Notes: generated from the letters alone by a model not told the origin. A stretch of DNA of 64,000 nt from Streptomyces rugosispiralis (GCF_024505145.1 NZ_JANIAA010000001.1:620001-684000); one strand, 5' to 3'; positions 50,523-58,532 are shown, counted from the first letter of the stretch. A program made the numbers and translations.

Positions 50523-51347
50523 TCAGGTGCGGTGGGCCGCACGGTGTCTGCCGAGGGCCAGGCGCTCGACGGCGAGCAGCGCGCTGTTGAGCAGCTGCCC
50601 GAGCGCGCCGAGCAGCACCATCACCGCCCACACCGTGAGCAGATCGGAGCGGGTCTGCGCGTCGGTGAGCGAGAAGCCTATGCCGTCGGCGGTACCGGGC
50701 AGCAGCTCGGAGAAGACCATCAGGATGAGCGAGAGCGACAGGCTCAGCCGCAGTCCGGCGAAGATGCGCGGCAGCGCGGCGGGCAGATACAGCAGCACGA
50801 TCCGCTCGGCCGGCCGCATCCGTACGGTGGCGGCGACGTCCAGCCGCAGCGGGTCGATGCCGCGGACCCCCTCGGCCGTGTTGATCAGTACGGGCCAGAT
50901 GGCGCCGAAGACGATGGAGGCGAGCTGCATCGGCGTGCCGAGGTCGAAGACCACGACGAAGACGGGCACCAGCGCGGGCGGGGGCACGGCGCGGGCGAAC
51001 TGCAGCACCGGATCGCACAGCGCGTACACGGTGCGCGAGCGGCCCAGGACGAGCCCCAGCACGATGCCACCGGCCGCGGCGAGGGCGAATCCGGCGAGCA
51101 CCCGGCCGAGGCTGGGCAGCAGATCGCGGACCGCCGCGTCGGTGAGGAACGCCCGTTCGGCGGGGCCGGAGAACCACAGGTGGTAGCCGTGCTCCACGAT
51201 CCGGGCGGGGGGCGGGAAGAAGACGCTGCCGTGGGCCCGGGCGGCGAGCTGCCACAGCGCCACCGCCACCACCGGGACGCCGAGCCGCAGCGCGAGGGTC
51301 CGGGGCAGCCGCCGTGCGGCCCCGAGCGGGGTGGCTTGCGCGGTCAT
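50523..51347 (-). CDS. ABC transporter permease (SsuC/TauC-like)
   Basis: A 274-aa permease with about six helices. The EAA loop is seen as EGVRGIDPLRLDVAATVRM, then LYLPAALPRIFAGLRLSLSLS. It forms the membrane channel with the permease encoded upstream, whose stop overlaps its ATG (ATGA). It is 74 bp before the benzoylformate decarboxylase gene. Confidence 0.92.
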   Translation of the reverse strand: MTAQATPLGAARRLPRTLALRLGVPVVAVALWQLAARAHGSVFFPPPARIVEHGYHLWFSGPAERAFLTDAAVRDLLPSLGRVLAGFALAAAGGIVLGLVLGRSRTVYALCDPVLQFARAVPPPALVPVFVVVFDLGTPMQLASIVFGAIWPVLINTAEGVRGIDPLRLDVAATVRMRPAERIVLLYLPAALPRIFAGLRLSLSLSLILMVFSELLPGTADGIGFSLTDAQTRSDLLTVWAVMVLLGALGQLLNSALLAVERLALGRHRAAHRT

Positions 51348-52153
51348 GCGCGGCTCCCGCGGTGCTCGGGCGCCCAGGGGAACAGCCGCCGTTCGACCGC
51401 GGTGAGCGCCAGGTTGATGACGAGGCCGAGCGCTCCCGCCCACACCACTCCGGCCAGCACGTCGCGGGTGCCGTCGGTGGCCATGCCCGCCTGGGCGATG
51501 AAGGTGCCGAGCCCCTCGCCGAATCCGGCGAGGATCTCGCTGGCCACGGCGAGGATCAGGGCGGTGGCCGCCGCGATGCGCACCCCGGCGGCGATGAACG
51601 GGGCGGCCGACGGCAGACCGGCCCTCAGCAGGACGGCGAGCCGACCGAAGCCGAACGCGCGCAGCGTGTCCTTGGCCAGCGGATCGGTCTCGCCGAGCCC
51701 GTAGACGGTGTTGAACAGCACGGGCCAGACACACGCGTAGGTGACGAGGGCGACCGTGGTCTCGCTGCCGGCGCCGAGCAGCAGCGACACCAGGGGGATG
51801 AGCGCCACCGACGGCATCGGGCGCAGGAATTCGATCAGCACCCGCGCGGCCTGCGCGGCCGTCGGCACACTGCCCAGCAGCAGCCCGAGCGGGATCGCGA
51901 GGGCGCAGGCGAGGGCGAGCCCGGTGGCCCATGCCTCGAGGGTGGCGCCGACGCCGTTCAGGAAGGCGGTGTCGCCGCCGAGTTCGACGGCACGTACCAG
52001 CACCTCGGAGGCGGGCGGCAGGAAGGCGCTCCGCACCAGCCCGGAGCGGCCCAGGGCCTCGCAGGCGGCGAAGGCCAGGAGCACGCCGACGGCGCCGAGC
52101 AGCGCGCTCCTGGCCCGCCCGGTGCGCTTCCGCCCGGCCGTCGCGGGGCTCAC
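51344..52153 (-). CDS. ABC transporter permease (SsuC/TauC-like)
   Basis: A 269-aa second permease of the same family, about six helices. Its EAA loop reads YGLGETDPLAKDTLRAFGFG, then LPSAAPFIAAGVRIAAATALI. Its ATG overlaps the binding-protein stop and its stop overlaps the next permease start, so the three are coupled. Having two different permeases suggests a heterodimeric channel. Confidence 0.92.
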   Translation of the reverse strand: MSPATAGRKRTGRARSALLGAVGVLLAFAACEALGRSGLVRSAFLPPASEVLVRAVELGGDTAFLNGVGATLEAWATGLALACALAIPLGLLLGSVPTAAQAARVLIEFLRPMPSVALIPLVSLLLGAGSETTVALVTYACVWPVLFNTVYGLGETDPLAKDTLRAFGFGRLAVLLRAGLPSAAPFIAAGVRIAAATALILAVASEILAGFGEGLGTFIAQAGMATDGTRDVLAGVVWAGALGLVINLALTAVERRLFPWAPEHRGSRA

Positions 52154-53133
52154 TCGGCGGGCTGGTAGAGGACGGCGGCGGAGTCGAGGTCCTTGGTGAG
52201 CAGCTTCTGCGCCCGCATCAGCGAGATGAGCCGCTTCAGCTGGGCGGCGCTGGAGGTGGCCGGATACTCGGGCAGGCCGATGGCGGCGGCCTCCTCCGGC
52301 TTGATCTTGGTATAGCCGGGCAGCGCCTTCTCCACGGCGCCGCGGTCCCTGGCTGCCACGGCCTGGGCGGCGGAGATGGCTCGCTGGAAGGCGGCGGCGG
52401 TCTTGGGGTACTTGTCGATGAAGGTGTCGGTGGTGACATAGCCGCTGAGCGGCAGTCCGGCGACGGGCGCCGCGTTGCCGTCGACCACCGTACGGGCCTT
52501 CAGCTCGCGCTTGAGCGCGGTGACGAACGGCTCGGCGGCATGCACGGCGTCCACCTGGCCCCGCTCCAGCACCGAGCCCATCTGCGGGAACGGCACCTGC
52601 CGGTACTCGGGCCGACCGGCCCCGGCCTTGCCGAGGGTGGCGTTGAGGGTGAGTGACTGGATGTTGTTGAGGATGTTGACCGCGACCTTCTTGCCCTCGA
52701 GGTCCCGCGGCGTCTTGATCTTGGAGTCGGCGGGCACCAGCACATCCATCATGTGCGGGGCGTTGCGTGCGCCCTCGGCCAGCACCCGGGTGGCCAGGGT
52801 GCCCTTCTCATGGGCCTGGAGGAACGTCACGAAGTTGGCGCCGCCGATGACGTCCACCTGGCCGTGGGCGAGCGCGGGCAGCGCCTGGACACTCTGCTGG
52901 ACCGGCTGCACGCGGACGTTCAGCCCTTCCTTCGCGAAGAGCTTGCGGTCCATGGCGATGTGCAGGGCGGCCACATCGGCGAGCGGCAGTCCGGCCACCG
53001 TGATCGTCTTCTTCTCCGGCCCGCGCCCGCCGCCGGAGCCCTCGTCCGAGCCGCCGCATCCGGCGAGAAGCACGGCGGTGACCGTGGCGGCCGCGGCCAA
53101 CTTTGCCGGGGGGAAGCGCAGTTGGTCTCTCAT
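52150..53133 (-). CDS. ABC transporter substrate-binding lipoprotein (NMT1/SsuA-like)
   Basis: A 327-aa lipoprotein with lipobox LAGC (Cys26). The periplasmic-binding fold of the NMT1/THI5/SsuA type is seen in TITVAGLPLADVAALHIAMDRKLFAKEGL in short stretches and GQVDVIGGANFVTFLQAHEKG. Family ligands are sulfonates, nitrate, pyrimidine precursors or aromatic carboxylates (phthalate, for example). With benzoylformate decarboxylase in the operon, an aromatic 2-keto acid or its precursor is a reasonable guess. Confidence 0.92.
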   Translation of the reverse strand: MRDQLRFPPAKLAAAATVTAVLLAGCGGSDEGSGGGRGPEKKTITVAGLPLADVAALHIAMDRKLFAKEGLNVRVQPVQQSVQALPALAHGQVDVIGGANFVTFLQAHEKGTLATRVLAEGARNAPHMMDVLVPADSKIKTPRDLEGKKVAVNILNNIQSLTLNATLGKAGAGRPEYRQVPFPQMGSVLERGQVDAVHAAEPFVTALKRELKARTVVDGNAAPVAGLPLSGYVTTDTFIDKYPKTAAAFQRAISAAQAVAARDRGAVEKALPGYTKIKPEEAAAIGLPEYPATSSAAQLKRLISLMRAQKLLTKDLDSAAVLYQPAE

Positions 53134-53311
53134 GGCATTTCACGATAGGGGCCGTGCGCGGTTCACACCATGGCCGGGAACGCCTCGTCGAACAGGTCGA
53201 GCATGGCCCACCAGGCCCGTTCGGCGGAGGGCCGGTGGTGGCAGACGCCGCTCGACCGGGGGGGATGGGGGAAGCTGACAGCGGCGGTCGGCGCCTGGCA
53301 GAGTGCGGTCC

Positions 53312-54133
53312 ATGGACTATTCAGCCCATTTCCACCGTGAGATCGTGGCGTTCGAGCAGGCGGCCCGCCGCGCCGCCGACGGGGCGGACGCGCCGCTGAT
53401 CCCCTCCTGCCCCGAGTGGACGATGTCGGATCTGGTGCTGCACCTGGGCGGGGTGCATCGCCTGGTCGCCCGTGTCGTCCGGGAGCGGCTCGACCGGCAG
53501 CCGGACATCACGGACCCCGCCCTCTTCGAACTTCCCGAGGACCGCGCGGGCTGGCCCGCGCCCACGGGCGGGCCGCATCACGGGCCGGTGCCGGTGAGTC
53601 TCGTCGACTGGTTCGCCGAGGGGGCCGCGCGGCTGGAGGCGCTGTTCCGGAGCGAGGGTCCGGGGCTGGCGGTGTGGACGTGGTCGGCGGAGCGGACCGC
53701 TGGCTTCTGGCTGCGGATGCAGACCATCGAGGCGGCCCTGCACCGCTGGGACGCCGAGCGGGCGCTCGGCGGACCGGCCCGGCCGGTGGAGCCCGACCTC
53801 GCGGTGGACGCCGTGGCCCAGACCTTCGAGGTGATGGCCCCGGCCCGGCGGGCGTGGCGGGAGGCCCCGCCCGGGGCGGGCGAGTCGTTCCGGTTCCGCC
53901 GGACCGACGGTCCGGACCTGTGGACGGTCCGCTTCGACGGCGGCGACGTACGGCTCACCACCGGCGCCGCGGACGAGGACGCCGACGAGGCGTCCCGCGA
54001 TGTCGAGCTGGCCGGGACCGCGTCGGACCTGATGCTGTTCCTGTGGCAGCGGCTCCCCGCGGACCGGCTCGACAAGGTGACCGGCGACCAGGCGGTGCTC
54101 GACCGCTACTTCACCCTCGTCCCGCCCGTGTGA
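53312..54133 (+). CDS. Maleylpyruvate isomerase family, mycothiol-dependent enzyme
   Basis: A 273-aa protein. The DinB-like N-terminus has CPEWTMSDLVLHLGGVHRLVARVV, the sequence that starts the MDMPI metal/mycothiol domain, and WSAERTAGFWLRMQTIEAALHRWDAE with the second set of metal ligands. The C-terminal ~90 residues end with a SCP2-like domain (LAGTASDLMLFLWQRLP). It probably uses mycothiol in an isomerase or transferase reaction. ATG 53312 lacks a Shine-Dalgarno sequence, and a CTGACA/CAGAGT pair with an 18-bp spacer would start transcription at the ATG. Confidence 0.9.
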   Translation: MDYSAHFHREIVAFEQAARRAADGADAPLIPSCPEWTMSDLVLHLGGVHRLVARVVRERLDRQPDITDPALFELPEDRAGWPAPTGGPHHGPVPVSLVDWFAEGAARLEALFRSEGPGLAVWTWSAERTAGFWLRMQTIEAALHRWDAERALGGPARPVEPDLAVDAVAQTFEVMAPARRAWREAPPGAGESFRFRRTDGPDLWTVRFDGGDVRLTTGAADEDADEASRDVELAGTASDLMLFLWQRLPADRLDKVTGDQAVLDRYFTLVPPV

Positions 54134-54154
54134 ACCGCGTCCGGCGAGTCGGCG

Positions 54155-54176
54155 CCCCGCGGCCGGGGCCGCGGGG
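54155..54176. terminator. GC-rich hairpin after the MDMPI gene
   Basis: CCCCGCGGCC, a GG centre, then the exact reverse complement (54155-54176), 22 bp after the stop. It is the likely end of the transcript. Confidence 0.65.
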
Positions 54177-54220
54177 TGCGACCATTGGCCGGGAGCTGAC
54201 CACGAGCGAGGGAGCCGCGA

Positions 54221-54727
54221 ATGAACAGCGCCGATCTGCTGGCCGACGCCTTCGAGCGGGTGCGCGAGGAGGTGCGGTCGGCCGTGGACGGGCTCTCGGA
54301 GGACGAGTTGGCCGTACGGCTCGACAGCGGGGCCAACTCGATCGCCTGGCTGGTGTGGCATCTGACCCGGGTCCAGGACGACCACATCGCCGACGCCGCG
54401 GGCACCGAGCAGCTGTGGACGTCCGAGGGCTGGGCCGAGCGGTTCGGCCTGCCGTTCCCGCCCGAGGCCACCGGCTACGGCCACCGGAGCAAGGACGTGG
54501 CGGCGGTGCGGGCGGACGCCGAGCTGCTCACCGGGTACTACGACGCCGTCCATGAGAACACCCTGGCGTTCGTGCGCGGCCTGCGCGACTCCGATCTCGA
54601 CCGGATCGTGGACGAGCGGTGGACCCCGGCGGTGACCCTCGGTGTCCGGCTGGTCAGTGTGGTCGCGGACGATCTGCAGCACACCGGGCAGGCGGCGTTC
54701 ATCCGCGGCGCGGTCCGCAGGCGATAG
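54221..54727 (+). CDS. DinB-superfamily protein (DUF664-like, possible mycothiol transferase)
   Basis: A 168-aa four-helix protein. Metal-binding histidines are seen in LVWHLTRVQDDHIAD (two His near residues 47 and 54) and in VADDLQHTGQAAFIRG near 150, the DinB/YfiT triad. It is of the stand-alone type often called mycothiol transferase. Its neighbour at 53312 belongs to the same superfamily. GAGCGAGGGAG lies before ATG 54221. Confidence 0.88.
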   Translation: MNSADLLADAFERVREEVRSAVDGLSEDELAVRLDSGANSIAWLVWHLTRVQDDHIADAAGTEQLWTSEGWAERFGLPFPPEATGYGHRSKDVAAVRADAELLTGYYDAVHENTLAFVRGLRDSDLDRIVDERWTPAVTLGVRLVSVVADDLQHTGQAAFIRGAVRRR

Positions 54728-54767
54728 CGCGACATCACCGGGAACGGAGGCCTTCGCATCGCGCGCA

Positions 54768-54797
54768 TTGACATGCAGGCAATTGCCTGCATAACGT
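54768..54797 (+). promoter_or_regulatory. Promoter with a perfect 20-bp palindrome filling the spacer
   Basis: TTGACA (54768-54773) and TAACGT (54792-54797) flank an 18-bp spacer. The exact palindrome ATGCAGGCAA / TTGCCTGCAT occupies 54773-54792, so a bound repressor would exclude RNA polymerase. The predicted start of transcription (about 54803) coincides with the GTG start codon of the ArsR-SRPBCC gene. Confidence 0.8.
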
Positions 54798-54802
54798 TCG
54801 GT

Positions 54803-55576
54803 GTGAGCTCAGAGATGGACAAGGTCTTCAAGGCGCTGGCCGACCAGACCCGGCGGTATCTGCTGGACCGGCTGCATGAGCACAACGGCCAGACACTGGG
54901 CGAGTTGTGCCGACGGCTGGAGATGACCCGCCAGTCGGCGACCCAGCATCTGGCCGTTCTCGAGGCGGCCAATCTGGTCAGCACGGTGCGGCGGGGCCGC
55001 GAGAAACTCCACTACCTCAACCCCGTCCCCCTCAACGAGATCCAGGAGCGCTGGATCGACAAGTTCGAGCGCCCGCGGCTGCGTGCGCTGAGCCTGGTGA
55101 AGCGACAAGCGGAGGAAGCGATGGCCGACAAGCCGGCGTTCGTGTACGTCATCTACATCGAGTCCACCCCGGAGAAGGTCTGGCACGCGCTGACCGACGC
55201 CGACGTCACGGCCGAGTACTGGGGCCACCGCAATGTGTCGGACTGGCGGGTCGGCTCCCCGTGGGAGCATCGGCGGACGGACGGCTCCGGCACCGCCGAT
55301 GTCGTCGGCACGGTCGTGGAGAGCTCACCGCCCACCCGGCTGGTGACCACCTGGGCCGCGCCCGACGCCGACGCCACCGCCGAGCCCTCCCGGGTCACCT
55401 TCGACATCCAGCCGCACGGCGACATCGTCCGGCTGACCGTGACCCATGAGAACCTGGCCGACGAGGCCGAGCGGACCGCGGCGGCCGGTGGCTGGGCCGC
55501 GGTGCTGTCCAATCTGAAGTCGCTGATCGAGACGGGGAGCCCGCTGCCGCAGCAGCCCTGGTCGATCCCTCAGTGA
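54803..55576 (+). CDS. ArsR-type HTH fused to SRPBCC (AHSA1-like) domain
   Basis: A 257-aa fusion. Residues ~5-95 are an ArsR-like winged helix (KVFKALADQTRRYLLDRLHEHNG, then RRLEMTRQSATQHLAVLEAANLV). Residues ~105-250 are an SRPBCC ligand-binding barrel (FVYVIYIESTPEKVWHALTDADVTAEYWGH, ending AAAGGWAAVLSNLKSLIETG). The regulator may sense a hydrophobic ligand through the barrel. The ATG at 54773 lies inside the operator palindrome, so GTG 54803 is chosen, with a leaderless mRNA; ATG 54815 is the alternative. Confidence 0.9.
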   Translation: MSSEMDKVFKALADQTRRYLLDRLHEHNGQTLGELCRRLEMTRQSATQHLAVLEAANLVSTVRRGREKLHYLNPVPLNEIQERWIDKFERPRLRALSLVKRQAEEAMADKPAFVYVIYIESTPEKVWHALTDADVTAEYWGHRNVSDWRVGSPWEHRRTDGSGTADVVGTVVESSPPTRLVTTWAAPDADATAEPSRVTFDIQPHGDIVRLTVTHENLADEAERTAAAGGWAAVLSNLKSLIETGSPLPQQPWSIPQ

Positions 55577-55613
55577 TCCTCGGCCACCGTGCGACGTGGG
55601 GGCTCACCGTGGC

Positions 55614-56282
55614 TCACCGCGCGGCCCCATCGTCCCGTACCGCGATCCCCAAGGCGTCGGCGAGCATCGGCGCGAGCTCCATCAACTGACCGCTGCCGAT
55701 GGTGGCGCCGCCCAGCGCGTCATAACCGTCGGTGATCTCCAGCCGGGTGGCCCCGCGCAGATCGACCTTCGCCAGCCGCGCGTTGCCGAATCGCACGCCC
55801 TCCAGCGCCGACCCCGGAAACGCCACCTCCGTCAGCCCCGCGCCACCGAGGTCCACATCGCGCAGCAGACAGTCCACGAAGGTGACGTTCCGCAGCGTGG
55901 CGGTGCGGAGGTTCACCGATTCCAGCTTGCACCGGTGGAAGGTCACCCGGCGCAGCCGCGCGGAGAACATCTCCAGACCGGCCAGCACACAGCCACCCAG
56001 CTCACCGTCGAGCCAGTCGGTGTCCGCCAGGTCGGTGCCCACCCATCGCACCCCGTCCAGCCACACCTCGTTGAACCGGGCCCCACGGCCACGGCCCCCG
56101 GTGAAGGTCACCGAGGAGAACGCGGACTCGAGGAACCGGGCGTGGTCGCACACGACCCCGTCGAAGGAGTCCCCGTCCAGATGAACGGTGTCGTAGTCGC
56201 CTTCCTCCGTCAGCTCCCCGTCGAACGGCCGCAGATGGTCCGCGAAGGGCAGATCGGCGAGTTCACGGGGGGACGGCACCAT
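55614..56282 (-). CDS. Pentapeptide-repeat protein
   Basis: A 222-aa protein that should form a right-handed quadrilateral beta-helix. Repeats of the A(D/N)LxX type are loosely present from about residue 40 (FDGVVCDHARFLESAFSSVTF, RLRRVTFHRCKLESVNLRTATLRNVTF, LRDVDLGGAGLTEVAF). Some pentapeptide proteins mimic DNA and bind gyrase; that role is not shown here. ATG 56282 (MVPSPREL) is chosen because the upstream frame is unlike the family. The gene is convergent with the ArsR-SRPBCC gene. Confidence 0.88.
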   Translation of the reverse strand: MVPSPRELADLPFADHLRPFDGELTEEGDYDTVHLDGDSFDGVVCDHARFLESAFSSVTFTGGRGRGARFNEVWLDGVRWVGTDLADTDWLDGELGGCVLAGLEMFSARLRRVTFHRCKLESVNLRTATLRNVTFVDCLLRDVDLGGAGLTEVAFPGSALEGVRFGNARLAKVDLRGATRLEITDGYDALGGATIGSGQLMELAPMLADALGIAVRDDGAAR

Positions 56283-56409
56283 GCGAGGCTCACTTTCCTG
56301 GGGACGGACCGCGTACGGGGCCGATACTGCCATCCGCCACCGACAGCCCCGCCGGGAGCGCCGGAGGGACGCCCCCCGGACCGCCGTACGCTCACCAGAG
56401 GGCGATTAC

Positions 56410-56436
56410 GTACGCCGGATGGCCCACTCTCCGGTG
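56410..56436 (+). repeat. Upstream edge of the first copy of a ~471-bp tandem duplication
   Basis: The stretch GTACGCCGGATGGCCCACTC and following bases recur, with few changes, 472 bp later at 56882. Between the two lies one whole gene unit: promoter region, small secreted peptide gene and terminator. Confidence 0.75.
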
Positions 56437-56463
56437 TGCTGAGCGCATTTCCCCGGAACTCTC

Positions 56464-56519
56464 TCCGTTAAATCGGACCGTCAGTTTTATTCGTTCTGCG
56501 ACCCGACACGGAGGAATCC
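56464..56519 (+). promoter_or_regulatory. Conserved upstream region of the first duplicated small gene
   Basis: TCCGTTAAATCGGACCGTCA, an AT-rich patch, and CGACCCGACACGGAGGAATC before the ATG are almost identical to 56936-56990 upstream of the second copy. It contains the GGAGGAAT ribosome site and probably the promoter, but I cannot fix -35 and -10 boxes. Confidence 0.55.
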
Positions 56520-56783
56520 ATGCAGATCGCGAAGAAGGCCGCCCTGGTAGCCGCGACCGCGGGCGCCCTTGCGCTCCTCGGCACCGGCACCGCGGCCGCC
56601 AACGGCTACGGCGGCGGCTCCGAAAGAAACACCTCCACCCCCACCAGCTTCGACATCAGCAGCTTCATCTTCCAGAGCAACCACTGCAACACCAGCACCG
56701 GCACCACCCTCTCCACCGCCACCGCCGGTCCGACGGGCGAGATGAAGATCGGCAGCACCTGCGCCAACATCATCGGCGGCTGA
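56520..56783 (+). CDS. Small secreted two-cysteine peptide, copy 1
   Basis: An 87-aa precursor. The signal peptide (residues 1-27, KKAALVAATAGALALLG to AAA) is followed by a ~60-aa mature peptide with a Gly/Ser/Thr-rich start and two cysteines (Cys56 in NHCNTSTGT, Cys81 in GSTCANIIGG) that could form a disulfide. GGAGGAAT lies just before ATG. It is not a chaplin or rodlin by motif. A paralogue of 81 aa follows at 56991. Function unknown; a cell-surface or secreted role is likely. Confidence 0.85.
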   Translation: MQIAKKAALVAATAGALALLGTGTAAANGYGGGSERNTSTPTSFDISSFIFQSNHCNTSTGTTLSTATAGPTGEMKIGSTCANIIGG

Positions 56784-56823
56784 CGCAGGGACAGCGGCCG
56801 GCGACCACCGTCACCGGCCCACC

Positions 56824-56858
56824 GCGCTCCTCCCGCTCCTACCGGGCGGGGGGAGCGC
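56824..56858 (+). terminator. Terminator of the first duplicated unit
   Basis: GCGCTCCTCCCGC and the GCGGGGGGAGCGC side (ending 56858) pair with one G-U wobble around a short loop, 40 bp after the stop. It is conserved at 57277-57311 after the second copy. Confidence 0.7.
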
Positions 56859-56881
56859 GCCCGTTCCGGCTCGACGGCTTG

Positions 56882-56990
56882 GTACGCCGAACGGGCCACT
56901 CTCCGGTGCGCTTACCCGACTTCTCCCGGTATTCCTCCGTTAAATCGGACCGTCAGATTATTCGTTCTGCGACCCGACACGGAGGAATCC
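56882..56990 (+). repeat. Second copy of the duplicated upstream region
   Basis: This matches 56410-56519 closely over the outer edge and the 55 bp before the start codon, with divergence in the middle. The period is 471-472 bp. Confidence 0.7.
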
Positions 56991-57236
56991 ATGCAGATCG
57001 CGAAGAAGGCCGCCCTGCTGGCCGCGACCGCCGGCGCCTTTGCGCTCCTCGGCACCGGCACCGCGGCCGCCGACGGCTACGGCTCCGACGTTCCCACCAG
57101 CTTCAAGCTGTCCAGCGTCATCTTCCAGGACAACCACTGCAACACCTCCACTGGCACCACCAGCTCCATCGGCGGCGTCGGCCCGAGCGGTGACATGACC
57201 ATCGGCAGCAACTGCGTCAACTTCATCGGCGGCTGA
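56991..57236 (+). CDS. Small secreted two-cysteine peptide, copy 2
   Basis: An 81-aa precursor whose signal peptide is almost identical to copy 1. The mature part is 6 residues shorter, lacking most of the GGGSERNTST segment and carrying GYGSDVPTSFKLSS instead. The paired cysteines (about Cys50 and Cys75) have the same 25-residue spacing, and the ending is SNCVNFIGG. Mature parts have diverged (DISSFIFQS versus KLSSVIFQD) more than signal peptides, as expected of a duplicated secreted product. Confidence 0.85.
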   Translation: MQIAKKAALLAATAGAFALLGTGTAAADGYGSDVPTSFKLSSVIFQDNHCNTSTGTTSSIGGVGPSGDMTIGSNCVNFIGG

Positions 57237-57276
57237 CGCAGGGGCAGGGGCCGACGACCACGGTCACCGGCCCACC

Positions 57277-57311
57277 GCGCTCCCCCCGGCCCACCGGGTC
57301 GGGGGGAGCGC
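57277..57311. terminator. Terminator of the second duplicated unit
   Basis: GCGCTCCCCCC (57277-57287) and GGGGGGAGCGC (57301-57311) form a perfect 11-bp stem, 40 bp after the peptide stop and 5 bp beyond the convergent DUF89 stop, so it may serve both genes. Confidence 0.82.
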
Positions 57312-57316
57312 GTGTC

Positions 57317-58492
57317 TCACCGCCGTACCTGGATCAGCGCATGGGCACCGCTGGTGCGCCAGTGGTCCTCGTTCGCGTCCAGCGCGGCCACGGTCCGCTC
57401 GTCGAGCCCGACGACGACATCCGACTTCAGGGTGCGCAGCGCGGCCACCGGGCCGGGGAAGTACCCGGTGCGGTCGGCGAAGGAGGTGGTCGGGGTCCAC
57501 AGCCGGTCGCCGACGAGGCGGCGGTAGTTCAGATCGCCCTTCATGACGGTGAGCGTGGCCCCGGCGAACTCGCTCCGCAGATCGCCCGGCATCTCCTCGT
57601 ACGGCAGCGGGGCGCGGAAGAAGTCGTGCGCCCGCACCGTGAGCCGGCCGTCGCCCATGGCGGCCCACAGCCGTCCGCCGGTCCCGGCCGCCGCGCCCTC
57701 CGCCCGCGCCAGACGGCGCAGACAGTCCACGACATCCTCGGTGGTGGCGTCGGAGACGTAGTACGGATACGGCTTCACCTGGAGCACCACCCGCTCGGCG
57801 CGCCCGTGGTGAAGCACATGGTCGATGAGGACGAGGTCGGGGAGCAGTTCCCGCCCGGCGTTGTCCGCCACCACGCACAGCGTGCCCGGGGAGCCGGCGG
57901 GCAGCAGCGACCACAGCGCCCCCGAGTCGTCCGCGACCAGCGGCGGAGTGTCGGCGCCCGGCGCGTCCGCGGCCGATGAGGAGATGCGGAAGCCCAGGTC
58001 CGCGCGGTTGCCCCAGAGTGAGCCGTGCACCAGCGCGTCCGCCTGCTCCCCGGCGGGCCCGCGCAGGATGTCGTCGAGCGTGGCCAGTTCGGCCTCGGTA
58101 TCGGGGGTGTCCAGCTCGGCCTGTTTGAAGGGGCGGAACGGGTCGACACCCCGCCAGGGGCCGTCCGCGAAGTAGCCCACGGCCTCCAGGAGCCGCCGGT
58201 AGAAGTAGCTCTCCGCCCACAGGAACGGCACGTCGAACCAGGACCGGCCGAAGTGCTCCCGGCCCCACACCGCCCACCGGTCGTGGTCGTACGCGGTGGG
58301 CGGGAGCGGGGCGATGGTGCCCTCGGCGGCGTTGTCGCGCAGCGCGTCGAGGGCGCGGTGCTGCCCGGGGCCGTACGGGAAGGCGGCGCGCACCTTCTCG
58401 ATCAGTGCGGGATGGCGCTCGGCCAGCACACTCCGGGCGAACGATCCGGGCTCATCGCTGCGGATCACGGGCGCGTCGGCGGTGTCGGACAT
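57317..58492 (-). CDS. DUF89/ARMT1-like damage-control phosphatase
   Basis: A 391-aa protein of the DUF89 family. The conserved metal/phosphate motifs are in order: VVADNAGRELLPDLVLIDHVL (Asp and Asn ligands near 210), VMKGDLNYRRLVGD near 318, and ALRTLKSDVVVGL near 352. Family members are metal-dependent phosphatases that remove damaged sugar phosphates; human ARMT1 was first described as a carboxyl methyltransferase. It is probably cytosolic. It starts 41 bp before the Cys-rich pentapeptide gene stop on the same strand. Confidence 0.9.
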   Translation of the reverse strand: MSDTADAPVIRSDEPGSFARSVLAERHPALIEKVRAAFPYGPGQHRALDALRDNAAEGTIAPLPPTAYDHDRWAVWGREHFGRSWFDVPFLWAESYFYRRLLEAVGYFADGPWRGVDPFRPFKQAELDTPDTEAELATLDDILRGPAGEQADALVHGSLWGNRADLGFRISSSAADAPGADTPPLVADDSGALWSLLPAGSPGTLCVVADNAGRELLPDLVLIDHVLHHGRAERVVLQVKPYPYYVSDATTEDVVDCLRRLARAEGAAAGTGGRLWAAMGDGRLTVRAHDFFRAPLPYEEMPGDLRSEFAGATLTVMKGDLNYRRLVGDRLWTPTTSFADRTGYFPGPVAALRTLKSDVVVGLDERTVAALDANEDHWRTSGAHALIQVRR

Positions 58493-58532
58493 GGCAGCCA
58501 GGGTCGCACACCGCGCGGTGGCGCGGCGGGGA

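Noticed and set aside
54773..54802. ATG 54773 as the start of the ArsR-SRPBCC protein.
   Set aside because: It lies inside the operator palindrome and in front of the -10 element, so it would not be transcribed from the promoter seen; homology also begins after 54803.
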